A DNA stretch of 64,000 bases from Nocardia cyriacigeorgica (GCF_010868145.1 NZ_JAAGUY010000002.1:202235-266234), one strand, 5' to 3'; numbered from the stretch's first letter, positions 45,480 to 56,250 are shown. Made by a program: numbers and translations. The notes: generated by a model not told the origin, from the letters alone.

Positions 45480-48041
45480 CTACACCTCCTGTTGCTGTCC
45501 TTGCTGCCGAAGTACGCGCTTACGCGCCCGTCGGTACCTGTTCACCCGTCGCCGGATGCCAGGGTCGACGCCCTTGTCGGCGGGATCCGGCTCTCCGTGG
45601 AACCGGCGCCACAGGCGGCGTCCGGCCAACAGGAACAGCAGTATCCCGGCACATGCGGTAATTATCGCCAGCGTTTGACCGTACGCGTTCGAACGCACCG
45701 ATACCGACGTGGCGTTGCCGAGCGGCACCCCCTCCGGCGTGGTAAGCGAAATCGGAATGACCAGGTTACGGGAGTCGCTGACCTCGGTGGGGATCTGGAA
45801 GGAGCGGGTGCCGCGGGGTGGCAGCTGCTGTTCGCCGATATCGGTGATCTTCGTCTCGGCCGGTGCGTCGATGCGGAACCTGATCCGCACCGCGACCGGT
45901 AGATCGTTGCGGGCGACCAGCAGCAACGGGCTCTGCTCGGAGGCCAATGTGTACACCCCGCCGGGCGGCAGCACGGTGACCGAGCGGAACATGTTGTCGA
46001 GCGCGACCGTGGTCTGTTCCAGCCGACGTTGGGCGAAGGTATCGGCCAACGCGGTCTCACCGCGGCGATCGGACAGGCTCAGCGTGCGCACCAGATCGTC
46101 ACGCAGCGGGGTGAGGAACTCCTGTGGCGTCGGCTCCGACTGCGGCACTTCGACCAGCGCCCGCATCAACTCGGTGATCCGATGTCCCTGATCGCGCACC
46201 GGCGCGACGAATCGGTCCGGTGCCGCGTCCTGGGTCGCCTGCGCGAGATAGTCGACCTGATAGGGCGCGGTGTCGGCGGGCTGGGCAAGCAGCTGGGTGA
46301 AGGTACGTGGGGTCGCCAGGTTGTTCTCCAGCAACAGATCGAGCTGCCGCAATACCGCGACGGCCTCGTCCCGGTTGGCACCCCATTGCTGCGGAGGCAC
46401 CAGCAGCGCCGAACGCGGCCGGTCCGGACGCGGATTGAGCGCGCTCCACGACACGGCGCCGAGCGCGTCCTGCAACCGGGCGGTCCTCGAGTCCTTGGTG
46501 ACTTCGTAGCGGACCTGATCGGGGGTGAACGAGGGCGTCGGCGGGTTGGAGCCCATCGCCGCCAGCGCCGTCGCGGACCAGATATCGAAGGTCGCGGCCC
46601 GGAGGGCCGGATCGTCGGCCGGTTCCGTTGTGCGTGGCGTCGGGGCAGGCGCGGCAGAGGGTGGTGTTCCGGCAGGCGGAACGGGAGCGGGCGGCGCGGG
46701 TGCGGTGACGCCGGGCAACCGGACCACATCGGGAGTGCCGGGCTCAGGCTCGGTGCGAGCGGTGCGGGTCGCGGTGGAACGTCCGGTGACGCCGGTGCGG
46801 GCCGAGGAGATCTCGGGGTTGTCGGCCGGTGCGACGGCGTTGTCGGCCAGCACCGCAGTGTTGAAACCAGCGGTCCGCAGCAGCACGCCTGCGCTCGCGT
46901 CGATAGTGCCGGAATCGGGCAGGCTCACCCCGCGCACCGAGCGGGTGGACAGGATGGAATCGACGACGTCGGCCGGCGCTTTCAAGGCCCGCGCCGTGAG
47001 CTGCGGATCGTTCACCGCGGCCAGCGCGGATACGTCCACCTGCGCGAAGGGCAGCGCGACCGTGCACACGGAGGAGGAGAGCGTGCGGAGCCGGTCCAGC
47101 CAGGCCTGCGCCTGTTCCGAACCGGTCCCCGCCCTTGTCGCTCCGTCGGGGTCCGATGGGCTGGCCAGGACCCGGTAGTCCTCGGTCATCGCCTGCACCG
47201 TGAGCAGCAGATCCGGGTCGACTGCCACACAGACTGCCGACGCCAGTCGCTTGTCCCGGCCCGCGTCGGTGCCGAGCGCGGTCTCCAACGCATCGAGCAG
47301 CTGTTCGAGCCTGCCGCCCTTGCCGAGCGATGAGGCCAATTCGTCATCGGTCAGTTCGGGGATCTCATCCACCGTCCCCGGCTGCCCGGCCACCAGCCGC
47401 GGTCGATCCGCCAGCGGCCACACCAGCGTGGTCGCCACCGGCGGCGCGGGTGGGGCAGGCACGGGATGGGTGTCCCCGGCCGAGGCGGGTGGCAGGCCGA
47501 GCACCGGGAGCAGGAATCGGGCGTCGTCGAGGCGGGCCTGATTGCCGTAGGCCGGTTCCCCGTTGACGTTCAGCAGCAGCGGGTACACCCCGGGCTCGGT
47601 GATACCGAGCGAGGCGCCGGTGTCGTCGGCCCGCAACGCGATGCTCAGTGTGAACTGGCGGCGCTGACCGGGGCTCAGCCGTTCGGCGACGTCCTCGAAG
47701 GGGCCAGCCATGTCGTAGTTGGCCTGATCGAGCCGCAGCGCGGTGCGCAGCCCACTCGGTTCGCTGACCGCACGCGCGCGCTGCACCCGGACGCTCACGT
47801 CGTCCACCACGCGGTCGCCGATATTGGTGACGGTGCCGGACACGGTCAGGACCGGATCGCTGGTCGTGGTCACCGCGGTCGGGGTCACCGAGTCGAGCGA
47901 GAGCTTGAGGAATTTTGGCGACGAGGCTTCACCGGACTCGCTCGGCTGCGCGTCCGCAGGCGGTTCGCCCAGCACCGGTAGCGTCGCCACCGCGCCGAGG
48001 ATCGTCAGGACCGCCACGATGATTCGCAGTCCACGCGTCAT
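45480..48041 (-). CDS. DUF6049 secreted/membrane protein
   Basis: An 853-residue protein with a signal peptide (residues ~1-30, [20 protein letters not shown]) and one C-terminal membrane helix (~790-812) followed by a basic tail. A Pro-rich linker (~445-480) splits the external part. It equals Rv3909, between mutT4 and murJ, a conserved but unassigned envelope protein. It is coupled to the mutT4-like gene by a 4-base overlap and precedes murJ by 85 bp, which suggests a role with lipid II export or surface polymer work. Confidence 0.85.
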   Translation of the reverse strand: MTRGLRIIVAVLTILGAVATLPVLGEPPADAQPSESGEASSPKFLKLSLDSVTPTAVTTTSDPVLTVSGTVTNIGDRVVDDVSVRVQRARAVSEPSGLRTALRLDQANYDMAGPFEDVAERLSPGQRRQFTLSIALRADDTGASLGITEPGVYPLLLNVNGEPAYGNQARLDDARFLLPVLGLPPASAGDTHPVPAPPAPPVATTLVWPLADRPRLVAGQPGTVDEIPELTDDELASSLGKGGRLEQLLDALETALGTDAGRDKRLASAVCVAVDPDLLLTVQAMTEDYRVLASPSDPDGATRAGTGSEQAQAWLDRLRTLSSSVCTVALPFAQVDVSALAAVNDPQLTARALKAPADVVDSILSTRSVRGVSLPDSGTIDASAGVLLRTAGFNTAVLADNAVAPADNPEISSARTGVTGRSTATRTARTEPEPGTPDVVRLPGVTAPAPPAPVPPAGTPPSAAPAPTPRTTEPADDPALRAATFDIWSATALAAMGSNPPTPSFTPDQVRYEVTKDSRTARLQDALGAVSWSALNPRPDRPRSALLVPPQQWGANRDEAVAVLRQLDLLLENNLATPRTFTQLLAQPADTAPYQVDYLAQATQDAAPDRFVAPVRDQGHRITELMRALVEVPQSEPTPQEFLTPLRDDLVRTLSLSDRRGETALADTFAQRRLEQTTVALDNMFRSVTVLPPGGVYTLASEQSPLLLVARNDLPVAVRIRFRIDAPAETKITDIGEQQLPPRGTRSFQIPTEVSDSRNLVIPISLTTPEGVPLGNATSVSVRSNAYGQTLAIITACAGILLFLLAGRRLWRRFHGEPDPADKGVDPGIRRRVNRYRRARKRVLRQQGQQQEV

Positions 48042-48577
48042 TGCTTGCCGGTCTCCATCCGGTCGATCAGCCGGTTCGCCACCTCCGCCAGGCGCCGTTC
48101 GTCGGCGTAGGCGAGCCGGGAATCCAGTTCACTCAACGGGACCCACGCCACCTGGGTGACTTCGATGTCCGCGTCGGACAGTTCACCACCGACCGAACGC
48201 AAAAGGAAATGGTGCACCGTTTTGTGTACCCGCCGACCGTCGGTGACGAACCAGTAATCGATGCTGCCGAGTTCGGCGACCACCACACCCTGGATGCCGG
48301 TTTCCTCGGCGACTTCCCGGATCGCGGTCTGCTCGGAGGTCTCGCCCTCCTCGATATGACCCTTGGGTAGCGACCACAGCAGCCGTCCGCGCCGATCGGT
48401 GCGGCCGATCAGTGCCGCGCTGCGCTGTTCGCGTGGCCCGTCGAGGCCATCGACGACGAGCCCGCCCGCGGAGGTCTCCTTGACCGTACGCATGCGTGGT
48501 CGCGCCGCATTTCCGGCCGAACCACGGCGCCGGGGCTGGCGGCGTCGACTGTTCGCGCGATCGGCCGGGGACACCAA
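48038..48577 (-). CDS. mutT4: NUDIX hydrolase, MutT4-like
   Basis: A 179-residue hydrolase. The NUDIX box [23 protein letters not shown] (~73-95) is complete, with all metal-binding Glu residues. The first ~28 residues are a basic tail. It sits at the Rv3908 position, divergent from the CCA-adding enzyme. The start is GTG at 48577. Confidence 0.88.
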   Translation of the reverse strand: MVSPADRANSRRRQPRRRGSAGNAARPRMRTVKETSAGGLVVDGLDGPREQRSAALIGRTDRRGRLLWSLPKGHIEEGETSEQTAIREVAEETGIQGVVVAELGSIDYWFVTDGRRVHKTVHHFLLRSVGGELSDADIEVTQVAWVPLSELDSRLAYADERRLAEVANRLIDRMETGKQ

Positions 48578-48680
48578 GCAATCCTAATGGACGCAGCCGG
48601 TGCGGCCCTCCACAGACCGCGCACGGCCGGAGCGAATGCGGAGGTCCGTCCCGCCGCCTCGCTGGGTAAGGTTCACGTTC

Positions 48681-50177
48681 GTGGTTTCGACCGGCCCCGA
48701 CCCTGCCCAGCTGCCTGCGCAGTCCGATCATGCGCGGCTCGCGCCCGAACAGCGCCGTACCCGACTGCTCGCCGCGGCGGCGGTGACCCTCGGCAGGCTC
48801 GACGATGTGCTGACTCCGCTCGGCGAGTTGTTCGCCGCGCGCGGATTCCACCTGTATCTGGTCGGTGGCAGCGTCCGGGACGCGGTCCTCGGCAGACTCG
48901 GCACCGACCTCGATTTCACCACCGATGCCAGGCCCGAGCAGGTACAGGACATCCTGCGCGGCTGGGCCGATCACCTGTGGGACACCGGGGGCCTGGCTTT
49001 CGGCACGGTCAGCGCGGCCAAGGCCGACCAGCAGTTGGAGATCACCACCTTCCGTAGCGACAGCTACGACCGGGTCTCTCGCAATCCCGATGTCACCTTC
49101 GGTGACACGCTGGAAGGCGATCTCGTGCGCCGCGATTTCACCGTCAACGCGATGGCGGTGAAGATCGCCGCGGACGGTTCGTTGGAGTTCGTCGACCCGC
49201 TCGGCGGGATGGACGCCTTGCTCGAGGGCCTGCTCGACACCCCGTCGACGCCGCAGGAATCCTTCGGCGACGATCCGCTGCGCATGCTGCGTGCCGCCCG
49301 ATTCGTCTCCCAGCTCGGTTTCGAATTGCATCCGCGGGTGCGTACCGCCATTTCCGAGATGGCGGGCGAGATCGAGCGGATCACCGCCGAACGAGTTCGC
49401 ACCGAGTTGGACAAGCTCATCGGGGGCGCGCATCCCATCGATGGCATCAACATCATGTGCGAGACGGGCCTTGCCCAGCTGGTCCTGCCCGAGGTGCCTG
49501 CGATGAAGCTGGAGATCGACGAACATCACCAGCACAAGGACGTGTACTGGCATTCGCTGACCGTCCTCGACCAGGCCATCGACCAGGAGGAAGGCGATCC
49601 CGACCTGGTGCTGCGCTGGGCGGCGCTGCTGCACGACATCGGTAAGCCGGATACCAAGCGCAACGAAGCGGGCGGCGGCGTCAGCTTCCATCACCATGAA
49701 GTGGTCGGCGCCAAAATGGTGCGCAAGCGCATGCGTGCGCTGAAGTATCCGAAGCAGTTCACCGAGGACGTGGCCCGGCTGGTCTTCCTGCATCTGCGGT
49801 TCCACGGCTACGGCAAGGGCCAGTGGACCGATTCGGCGGTGCGCCGCTACGTCACCGATGCCGGTGATCTGCTCCCCCGACTGCACAAACTGGTGCGCGC
49901 GGACTGCACGACCCGCAACAAACGGCGCGCCGCGGCCCTGCGCGCCACCTACGACGATCTGGAGACCCGGATCGCGCTGCTGCAGGAGCAGGAGGATCTC
50001 GCTCGGGTCCGCCCGGACCTCGACGGCAACGCCATCATGGAGCTGCTCGACCTGAAGCCCGGCCCCGATGTCGGCAAGGCCTGGCGGTTCCTGAAGGAGC
50101 TTCGGCTCGACCGCGGCCCGCTGACCAGGGACGATGCTGAAGCCGCGCTCGTCGAGTGGTGGAAAACCCAGAGCTGA
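48681..50177 (+). CDS. pcnA: CCA tRNA nucleotidyltransferase
   Basis: A 498-residue enzyme that adds CCA to tRNA 3' ends, needed here as both tRNA genes lack CCA. The nucleotidyltransferase motif LVGGSVRDAVLGRLGTDLDFTTDA lies near ~60-83, RRDFTVNAMAV near ~155, and an HD domain HDIGKPDTKRNEAGGGVSFHHHE near ~318-340. Start is the GTG at 48681; an upstream GTG (48600) is only 23 bp from the divergent gene's start and is less likely. Confidence 0.92.
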   Translation: MVSTGPDPAQLPAQSDHARLAPEQRRTRLLAAAAVTLGRLDDVLTPLGELFAARGFHLYLVGGSVRDAVLGRLGTDLDFTTDARPEQVQDILRGWADHLWDTGGLAFGTVSAAKADQQLEITTFRSDSYDRVSRNPDVTFGDTLEGDLVRRDFTVNAMAVKIAADGSLEFVDPLGGMDALLEGLLDTPSTPQESFGDDPLRMLRAARFVSQLGFELHPRVRTAISEMAGEIERITAERVRTELDKLIGGAHPIDGINIMCETGLAQLVLPEVPAMKLEIDEHHQHKDVYWHSLTVLDQAIDQEEGDPDLVLRWAALLHDIGKPDTKRNEAGGGVSFHHHEVVGAKMVRKRMRALKYPKQFTEDVARLVFLHLRFHGYGKGQWTDSAVRRYVTDAGDLLPRLHKLVRADCTTRNKRRAAALRATYDDLETRIALLQEQEDLARVRPDLDGNAIMELLDLKPGPDVGKAWRFLKELRLDRGPLTRDDAEAALVEWWKTQS

Positions 50178-50183
50178 GCCCGG

Positions 50184-50999
50184 TCAGAACACGATCAGCG
50201 TCGTCCCCGCGACGATCGCCGAGCGCATCTGCGCCAGATCGAACGAACCGCTGACCTCCGGTAGCTCGACGCGGAATCGCACCAGCTCGCCATCGCGGGT
50301 GGCGTGCACGACGCGTGCGTTATTGGGCAGCTCGGGTAGCCGGATCGGGCGCAGGGTGCGCATCCGGCGCGGAATCGGGATGCCGAACCAGCCGGCCCGG
50401 CGGACATCGAGCGCGAGCATATTGTTCTGCACCGTGGCATCGGCGATAGCGGTGATCCGGCGTTGCCGGTGCACGGCTTTGATCAGGCCGTCCGGCGCGA
50501 CCGACAGTTTCCAGTCCAGCTGCTGATCGTTGATCCAGTCGATCAGCGCGGCTGTGGTGACGGTGCCCTCGATATCGAGCTGCGCGGTCCGCACCCTGGT
50601 CGGCACGCCGGGGATGAGCCGGACACCGTGTGCGATGACGGTCATCTCGCGGATCGGGTGTCGATCCCAGCTCAGCTCGGTCAGCACGGTTTTGGTTTGG
50701 AAATGTGCGCCGCGGCGGCGGACCTTCAAGACGTCGAGAGTCGCGGTCAGATCATGTCCGAGCAGGGTGGCGCTGACCTCTTGGCCGCCGAATCGGCTGA
50801 GAATGCCCTCGCTGAGCATCGTCATCAGCACGTCCGGCATGAGCGCGGTGACGGTGCCCGCACCCAGATCTGCGACCGGATCCACCCACGCGGTGGTGTA
50901 GGAAATCCACTGCTCCAGCCAGGATTGCTCGAACAGCCGCTTGCCGAAGTCCACTGCCCACAGCGGTGACCAGGACTTCGGGTCGAAATACGTGGCCAT
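50184..50999 (-). CDS. Hypothetical protein, possible LmeA/DUF2993-like lipid-binding fold
   Basis: A 271-residue protein, no signal peptide. Long alternating strands (VSATLLGHDLTATLDVLKVRRRGAHFQTKTVLTELSWD, and C-terminal VVHATRDGELVRFRVELPEVSGSFDLAQMRSAIVAGTTLIVF) suggest a lipid-binding, LmeA-like fold, but the family is not certain. It converges with pcnA, 6 bp away, and diverges from pxpA. Confidence 0.55.
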   Translation of the reverse strand: MATYFDPKSWSPLWAVDFGKRLFEQSWLEQWISYTTAWVDPVADLGAGTVTALMPDVLMTMLSEGILSRFGGQEVSATLLGHDLTATLDVLKVRRRGAHFQTKTVLTELSWDRHPIREMTVIAHGVRLIPGVPTRVRTAQLDIEGTVTTAALIDWINDQQLDWKLSVAPDGLIKAVHRQRRITAIADATVQNNMLALDVRRAGWFGIPIPRRMRTLRPIRLPELPNNARVVHATRDGELVRFRVELPEVSGSFDLAQMRSAIVAGTTLIVF

Positions 51000-51151
51000 G
51001 ATTGCTCCGAGAGTACTGGCCTACCCGTCGCGCGACCACGGACGAATCCGGCATCGACGGCTGCCGATACCTCGCGACCGGCGTTGAACTGCGATCCTTG
51101 TCTCGGGAATCACACCCCGAGGAGAATGGGTACCGGACGGGAAGGACGCGC

Positions 51152-51907
51152 ATGGCGCTGGATCTGAACAGCGATCTCGGCGAGGGATTCGGGCCGTGGA
51201 CGATGGGCGACGACGAGGCGATGCTCGATATCGTCACCAGCGCCAACATCGCCTGTGGTTTCCATGCCGGTGATCCGTCGATCATGCGCCGGACCTGCGC
51301 GTCGGCCGTCGAGAAGGGGGTGCGCATCGGTGCGCACGTCGGTTACCGCGATCTCGCGGGGTTCGGCCGCCGGGTGATCGAGGTGGCGCCGGGCGAGCTG
51401 CGCGACGAGGTGCTGTATCAGATCGGTGGCCTGGACGGTTTCGCTCGCGCCGAGGGCGACAGGGTGCGCTATGTGAAGCCGCACGGGGCGCTCTATCACG
51501 CGGCGGCACGGGACAGGAAAGTCGCCGACGCCGTGTTGGCCGCAGTGGCAGAATACGATCCTGAACTCGCGCTGCTCGGCCCCGCAGGCACCCATCTCGA
51601 ACATGCGGCCGGCCATATCGGGGTGCGGTTCATCGGGGAGGGTTTCGCCGATCGCGGCTACACCCCGTCCGGTGAGCTCGCCGATCGCGGTGCGCCCGGC
51701 GCATTACTGCATATGAACGAGGCGGTCGCCCAAGCGGTCTCGATCGCCATGTCCGGTACCGCCCGCACCGTCGGTGCGCCGGGCGAGGTCACCGTGCGCG
51801 CGGCCAGCATCTGCGTCCACGGTGATACGCCCGAGGCGGTGGGGATGGCGCGGCTGATCCGGGAAACCCTCGACGAGGTCGGGGTGGTGGTCGCGCCGTT
51901 CAGTTGA
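51152..51907 (+). CDS. pxpA: 5-oxoprolinase subunit PxpA (LamB/YcsF)
   Basis: A 251-residue protein of the LamB/YcsF family, one part of the ATP-dependent enzyme that opens 5-oxoproline to glutamate. Family marks: LNSDLGEGFGPW, SANIACGFHAGDP, VGAHVGYRD-like GAHVGYRDLAGFGRR, VKPHGALYH and GEGFADRGYTPSGELADRG. Start is ATG at 51152; upstream frame is shadow. Followed by pxpB and pxpC. Confidence 0.93.
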   Translation: MALDLNSDLGEGFGPWTMGDDEAMLDIVTSANIACGFHAGDPSIMRRTCASAVEKGVRIGAHVGYRDLAGFGRRVIEVAPGELRDEVLYQIGGLDGFARAEGDRVRYVKPHGALYHAAARDRKVADAVLAAVAEYDPELALLGPAGTHLEHAAGHIGVRFIGEGFADRGYTPSGELADRGAPGALLHMNEAVAQAVSIAMSGTARTVGAPGEVTVRAASICVHGDTPEAVGMARLIRETLDEVGVVVAPFS

Positions 51908-52060
51908 GGTGGTGTTGTCCTTCTGCGCTGCCCTGCGTTGTTGTGCCGATTCGGCGGGTGGCCCGCGAACGGCGGTGTGTGACGACGGGATCGGACACCC
52001 TCGATCGCCGACGTGGGTCGCGTCAGGGCCGTACCATCGTTGGCCTGGAGGGAGGCGCTG

Positions 52061-52762
52061 ATGACGACATCGACAGGTCCGGCGCCGCACGGGGCGCAGT
52101 CGGGGACCGATACCGGAGTGATCCGCGCGGCCGGTGATCGGGCCTTTCTGATCATCCCGCATCCGGTGGCAGCGGTCACCGAACTGGCTGCGACACTGCG
52201 CCATCGGCCGGTCGACGGTGTTCAGGACGTCTTGCCCGCCGCGGAAACCGTGCTGGTGACACTGCGGTCGAGCCGAGATGCCGAGCGGGTCCGCAAGGCC
52301 CTGCACACCGTGGTCGCCGAGGTCGCGGAGCACACCGATTCCGGCGACGTTTCCCGTGGAACATTCCCCGAGAGCGATCCGGTCCTGATTCCCGTGCACT
52401 ACGACGGCACCGATCTGGCTGACGTCGCCCGCACCCTCGAGTTGACCGTCGACGAGGTGATCGCCGCGCATACCGGAACCGTATGGCGTTGCGCCTTCGT
52501 AGGTTTCGCGCCGGGCTTCGGATACCTGTGCTCCCCCGACGAACGCCTCGCCGTCCCACGTCGGGCGGAGGCGCGCACCACCATACCGGCCGGAAGCGTT
52601 GCGCTGGCAGGAGGTTATTCGGCCGTGTACCCCCGCAAGTCGCCGGGAGGCTGGCAGCTCATCGGACACACCGAAGTCGACATGTGGGACGTCGATCGGG
52701 AGCCGCCCGCCGTGATCCGCGCCGGTACAGCGGTCCGCTTCGTCAACGTTCAGGAGGGGTGA
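52061..52762 (+). CDS. pxpB: 5-oxoprolinase subunit PxpB
   Basis: A 233-residue protein with the allophanate-hydrolase-subunit-1 (KipI) fold. Marks: VLIPVHYDGTDLADVA, WRCAFVGFAPGFGYL and VPRRAEARTTIPAGSVALAGGYSAVYPRKSPGGWQLIGHT. Start is ATG at 52061 with GGAGGGAGG upstream. Confidence 0.92.
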   Translation: MTTSTGPAPHGAQSGTDTGVIRAAGDRAFLIIPHPVAAVTELAATLRHRPVDGVQDVLPAAETVLVTLRSSRDAERVRKALHTVVAEVAEHTDSGDVSRGTFPESDPVLIPVHYDGTDLADVARTLELTVDEVIAAHTGTVWRCAFVGFAPGFGYLCSPDERLAVPRRAEARTTIPAGSVALAGGYSAVYPRKSPGGWQLIGHTEVDMWDVDREPPAVIRAGTAVRFVNVQEG

Positions 52763-52799
52763 TGAGTGCGGGCCGTGCACCGAGCGACGGTGGAGCGGG

Positions 52800-53699
52800 G
52801 TGGCGACGATGAACAGCGCCGGTGCTGCGGTGAACAGCGAAGATGCTCGACTGCTGGTCGAGCGGGTGGGCCCGTTGGCAACCATCCAGGACCTCGGCCG
52901 TCCCGGCTGGTTCGATTCGGGGGTCGGTGTATCGGGCGCGGCCGATCGTGGTGCGCTCCGGCTGGCCAACCGGCTCGTCGGTAATCCCGAGGGCCACGCC
53001 GGAATCGAGGTGCTGCTCGGTGGATTGACGATACGGACGCGCCGGCACACCACGCTCTCCGTCACCGGCGCGCCCGCCCCGGCCAGGGTCGATGGTCGCC
53101 CGGTCGGGCACGCGAGTGTGCTCGAACTCGAGCCCGATCAGGAGTTGTCGCTCGGCATCGCCGCTACCGGGCTACGCAGCTACGTCGGCGTGCGTGGCGG
53201 CGTGGATGTCACTCCCGTGCTGGGATCGCGCAGTCGCGACACCATGTCCGGAATCGGTCCGGCGCCACTACGTCCCGGAATCGAATTGCCGATAGGTCCT
53301 GCACCACGGTCGTTTCCGACCGTCGATCTCGCACCGGTGCCGGATCTACCTGCCGTATTGGATGTTCGAGCGATACCGGGTCCACGCGACGACTGGTTCA
53401 CCGATGCCGACGTGTTGTTCGCGGGCAGATGGACGGTCAGTGCCGACGTCGACCGGATCGGGGTCCGGCTGCGGCGTGAGGCCGGCCCCGTGTTGGAACG
53501 CCGCCTCGGACAGGAGCTTCCGACCGAGGGTATGGCCCTCGGCGCCGTTCAGGTACCGCCGTCCGGGCAGCCGGTGGTGTTCCTCGCCGATCATCCGATC
53601 ACCGGTGGTTATCCCGTGATCGCGGTCCTCGCCGACGCCGACGTCGACGTGATGGCCCAAGCGCGACCCGGTCAGACGCTGCGGTTCCGGCGCGTGTGA
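52800..53699 (+). CDS. pxpC: 5-oxoprolinase subunit PxpC
   Basis: A 299-residue protein with the allophanate-hydrolase-subunit-2 (KipA) fold. Marks: ERVGPLATIQDLGRPGW, GAADRGALRLANRLVGN, LRSYVGVRGGVDVTPVLGSRSRDT and LADHPITGGYPVIAVLADAD. Start GTG at 52800 with GGAG upstream; ATG 52809 is the alternative. Converges with the next gene. Confidence 0.9.
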   Translation: MATMNSAGAAVNSEDARLLVERVGPLATIQDLGRPGWFDSGVGVSGAADRGALRLANRLVGNPEGHAGIEVLLGGLTIRTRRHTTLSVTGAPAPARVDGRPVGHASVLELEPDQELSLGIAATGLRSYVGVRGGVDVTPVLGSRSRDTMSGIGPAPLRPGIELPIGPAPRSFPTVDLAPVPDLPAVLDVRAIPGPRDDWFTDADVLFAGRWTVSADVDRIGVRLRREAGPVLERRLGQELPTEGMALGAVQVPPSGQPVVFLADHPITGGYPVIAVLADADVDVMAQARPGQTLRFRRV

Positions 53700-53706
53700 G
53701 CGGAGG

Positions 53707-55329
53707 TCAGGGCGGATCCAGGCGGGCGTGCACGAGGTAGACGTTGTAGCTGTCCCAGGCCGAGATGGTGAAGTACAGGTCCTGTGCGGTCGACCACGGG
53801 TGAATGAATCCGCCGTAAGACTTCGGGTATTCGGCGGTCGAAACCAGTGGTACCGCATCGGTCCACGCGCCCTGCGGTGCGGCCGCGGTGCGCAGGACGA
53901 TCGCGCCACGCGCCGAATCGAGATACACCATCTGCCACCGATCCGATTCCGGGTCATAACGGACCGAGAGCTCCGAGGCGATTCCGGGCACCAGTGGGGT
54001 GGCGAGGTTTTCGGCGGCGGGCGCCCAGGTGCCGCCGACCCAGTACTGGTAGGCGGACTTGTTGAGCACCTCGTCCTTGGGCACTCTGGCCAGACCGATG
54101 ACACCGATGCGACCGTTGGGTGTGCCGAACATGTAGACGTAATCACCCTGCGGCACCATCGCCGCCACTTGGAACCGGCCGAGGCCGAACAGGTTGTCCC
54201 ACTTGGCGTGCTGGTCCTTGACCCAGGTGCTGCCGTTATCGTCGGAGTAGGCGATGCCGCCGTAGTTGGTCCACCACAGGCCGGGAATGCGGCTCCAGCG
54301 GTTCACCGACATATAGCTCAGATACTGTCGGTCACCGAGGGCGAATCCGGAGGTCGGGATGGTGGTGGTCTCCCAGTTCTTCAGCTTGCGGCTGCCGAGG
54401 AGTTCGGCGGCATGGCAGCGGCTGTCCTGCACCATCGTGTCGAGCTTCAGTCCGTCGGACAGATCTCGGTCGGTGCTGTAGCCGAGGACGTTGCTGCGCC
54501 AGTCCTCGTCCTCGCCGCCGGCTCCGCCTGGGCTCCAGCCTTTTCCGAAGGTGTCGCCGAACACCACCGCGACCTCACCGGGCCTGGTCTCCCACATGAG
54601 TCCGAGGTCGGTGCCGTCGACTTGCCAACGCATATCGGTACGGTTCGCCGAGCCGGGGCCGGTCACCTGCTCGACCAGCCGCACCGACTCCACCCGGGCC
54701 GGTGCGACCGCCGCGGACAGCGGGCCAGGCTCTTCGGGATGCACCACATGCGGCGGTGCGGGCTGCGGTGGGTCGCCCGGTTCACCGGGTACCGGAATCG
54801 GGATGGGCTCGATTTCGGGTTTGATCTGGATCTTCGGCAGTTTGATCGGTTCGGCCGAACCGGAGGCGCTTGCGCTACCCGACCCCGATCCGGAACCGCT
54901 ACCCGAGCCGGACCCGGGTGCGGGCGGTGGTTGCGGGACGGAGGCGGGTTCCTCGGGTTTGTCGGTATCGCGAATGTCCGGGCACGGATTCCGGCACGGG
55001 TCCGTGGGCAACGGCTCCGGCACGATCCTGGTGTTGTCATGCGGCGGATCGGGCACCGGCACCGGCGTGAGCTGCGGAACCGGGATCGGAATATCGATCT
55101 GCGGTGGTAGCGGCGGTGCGGGCGGTTGCGACGGATCCGGTTCGCGCGCCAGCGGATCGAAACCGACCTCACCGCAACTGTTCACCGGCGGCGGCGCCCA
55201 CGGATGCGGTGCAGCCTGCACGGGTGCGGGAACCGCGAGTACACCGGTGATCAGCACGCCGAACAGTGCGGGGCGATAGGGGGTGGCGGGGCGGGAGCGG
55301 GTACCGAGCGGGTTCGGCAGAAGTCCCAT
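53707..55329 (-). CDS. Secreted DUF4185 domain protein
   Basis: A 540-residue exported protein. A signal peptide (~1-40) ends at PAPVQAA. Residues ~45-215 are Pro-rich with a Gly-Ser run (GSGSGSGSGSGSASASGS). The DUF4185 domain fills ~220-540: GLMWETRPGEVAVVFGDTFGKGW, VLGYSTDRDLSDGL, NRWSRIPGLWWTNYGGIAYSDDNGSTW and MFGTPNGRIGVIGLARVP. The domain resembles five-bladed sugar-active enzymes; actinobacterial relatives act on surface arabinans, which is only suggestive here. Confidence 0.82.
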   Translation of the reverse strand: MGLLPNPLGTRSRPATPYRPALFGVLITGVLAVPAPVQAAPHPWAPPPVNSCGEVGFDPLAREPDPSQPPAPPLPPQIDIPIPVPQLTPVPVPDPPHDNTRIVPEPLPTDPCRNPCPDIRDTDKPEEPASVPQPPPAPGSGSGSGSGSGSGSASASGSAEPIKLPKIQIKPEIEPIPIPVPGEPGDPPQPAPPHVVHPEEPGPLSAAVAPARVESVRLVEQVTGPGSANRTDMRWQVDGTDLGLMWETRPGEVAVVFGDTFGKGWSPGGAGGEDEDWRSNVLGYSTDRDLSDGLKLDTMVQDSRCHAAELLGSRKLKNWETTTIPTSGFALGDRQYLSYMSVNRWSRIPGLWWTNYGGIAYSDDNGSTWVKDQHAKWDNLFGLGRFQVAAMVPQGDYVYMFGTPNGRIGVIGLARVPKDEVLNKSAYQYWVGGTWAPAAENLATPLVPGIASELSVRYDPESDRWQMVYLDSARGAIVLRTAAAPQGAWTDAVPLVSTAEYPKSYGGFIHPWSTAQDLYFTISAWDSYNVYLVHARLDPP

Positions 55330-55539
55330 GACGCGGCGGCTCCCGGGTCGGATCGGATCGGGCGTATGCCTGATCCTGCGGCCCTGCGTGGTGACGCGAA
55401 CGCTACCGCCTCCTGGCCCGACCGGATCAGTCGAAGATCAACTTACCGCGCGCGGCAGTGAATCCCGGGGATGAGGCATCGCCTCGACGAATGTTGTTCG
55501 AGCTGGAACCGGATCGGCCCCAGCCGCGTCCAAGCAGAT

Positions 55540-56250
55540 ATGAATGAGATCGAGTACGCCTTCGGAACCGGCGACGGCACCGTCGACGTCTGGTCGACGC
55601 AGGCGGATCTGGAACTGACCGGATCGCCGGACGCCGTGCAGCTGGACTTCGACGGCGACGGACTTACCGACGACGCCATGTGGGACACCAAGGGCGACGG
55701 CGTCGCCGATGTGGCCGCCCTTGACCTGAACGACGATGGCGTACTCGACGCCTTCTTCACCGATCCTTCCGGCACCGGCGTCTGGGACCACCAGATCACC
55801 GGCTCCGCCGCCGATGCGGCCAGCGAACCGTTGGACTGGGTCGTCCGAGGTGAAGCCCCACCTGCCCCCGACATCACCACCGCGACCGGTGGTTTCGATG
55901 CACCTACGGACCCACTCGCCGGGCACGCATCCTCGCCTCCGGCCACACCCGCGGACCCGGCTACCTGGCACGCCGCACCGCCGCATCCCGCGCCGCCCGC
56001 GGATCCGTTTGCCGGGCCGCGGGTGCCGGCACCCGCGGAGCAGCCGGGCGAGTATCCCGTGCCGCCGCCGATGGATCCGTTCGGCGGGCACCCCACACCA
56101 GCCGCGGACCCGTTCGCGCGGCCGGACGTGCAGCCCGGCACTCCAGCAGGCCTGCTGGTGCAGGTCAACCTCGAGATGCGGGTGAACGCGTCGCTCGGAC
56201 TCCACGGACCGCCCGATCCGATCGGGTCCGCAGCCGACGGGCAGGCCTGA
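55540..56250 (+). CDS. Protein with calcium-loop-like repeats and Pro-rich tail
   Basis: A 236-residue protein. Residues ~36-70 have three D-x-D/N-x-D-G-type loops spaced 13 residues apart (DFDGDGLTDD, DTKGDGVADV, DLNDDGVLDA), like dockerin or EF-hand calcium loops; a further GDGTVD precedes them. Residues ~105-200 are Pro/Ala rich. No signal peptide is seen, so if it is exported it uses another route. Start ATG at 55540. Unknown function; calcium binding is inferred. Confidence 0.65.
   Translation: MNEIEYAFGTGDGTVDVWSTQADLELTGSPDAVQLDFDGDGLTDDAMWDTKGDGVADVAALDLNDDGVLDAFFTDPSGTGVWDHQITGSAADAASEPLDWVVRGEAPPAPDITTATGGFDAPTDPLAGHASSPPATPADPATWHAAPPHPAPPADPFAGPRVPAPAEQPGEYPVPPPMDPFGGHPTPAADPFARPDVQPGTPAGLLVQVNLEMRVNASLGLHGPPDPIGSAADGQA

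Noticed and set aside
48183..49886. 567-codon frame antisense to pcnA
   Set aside because: Overlaps the CCA-adding enzyme fully and includes shadow of mutT4.
52348..52363. parS-like CGTTTCCCGTGGAACA in pxpB
   Set aside because: Only 13 of 16 match, it is inside a coding region and ~26 kb from oriC, so it is probably chance.
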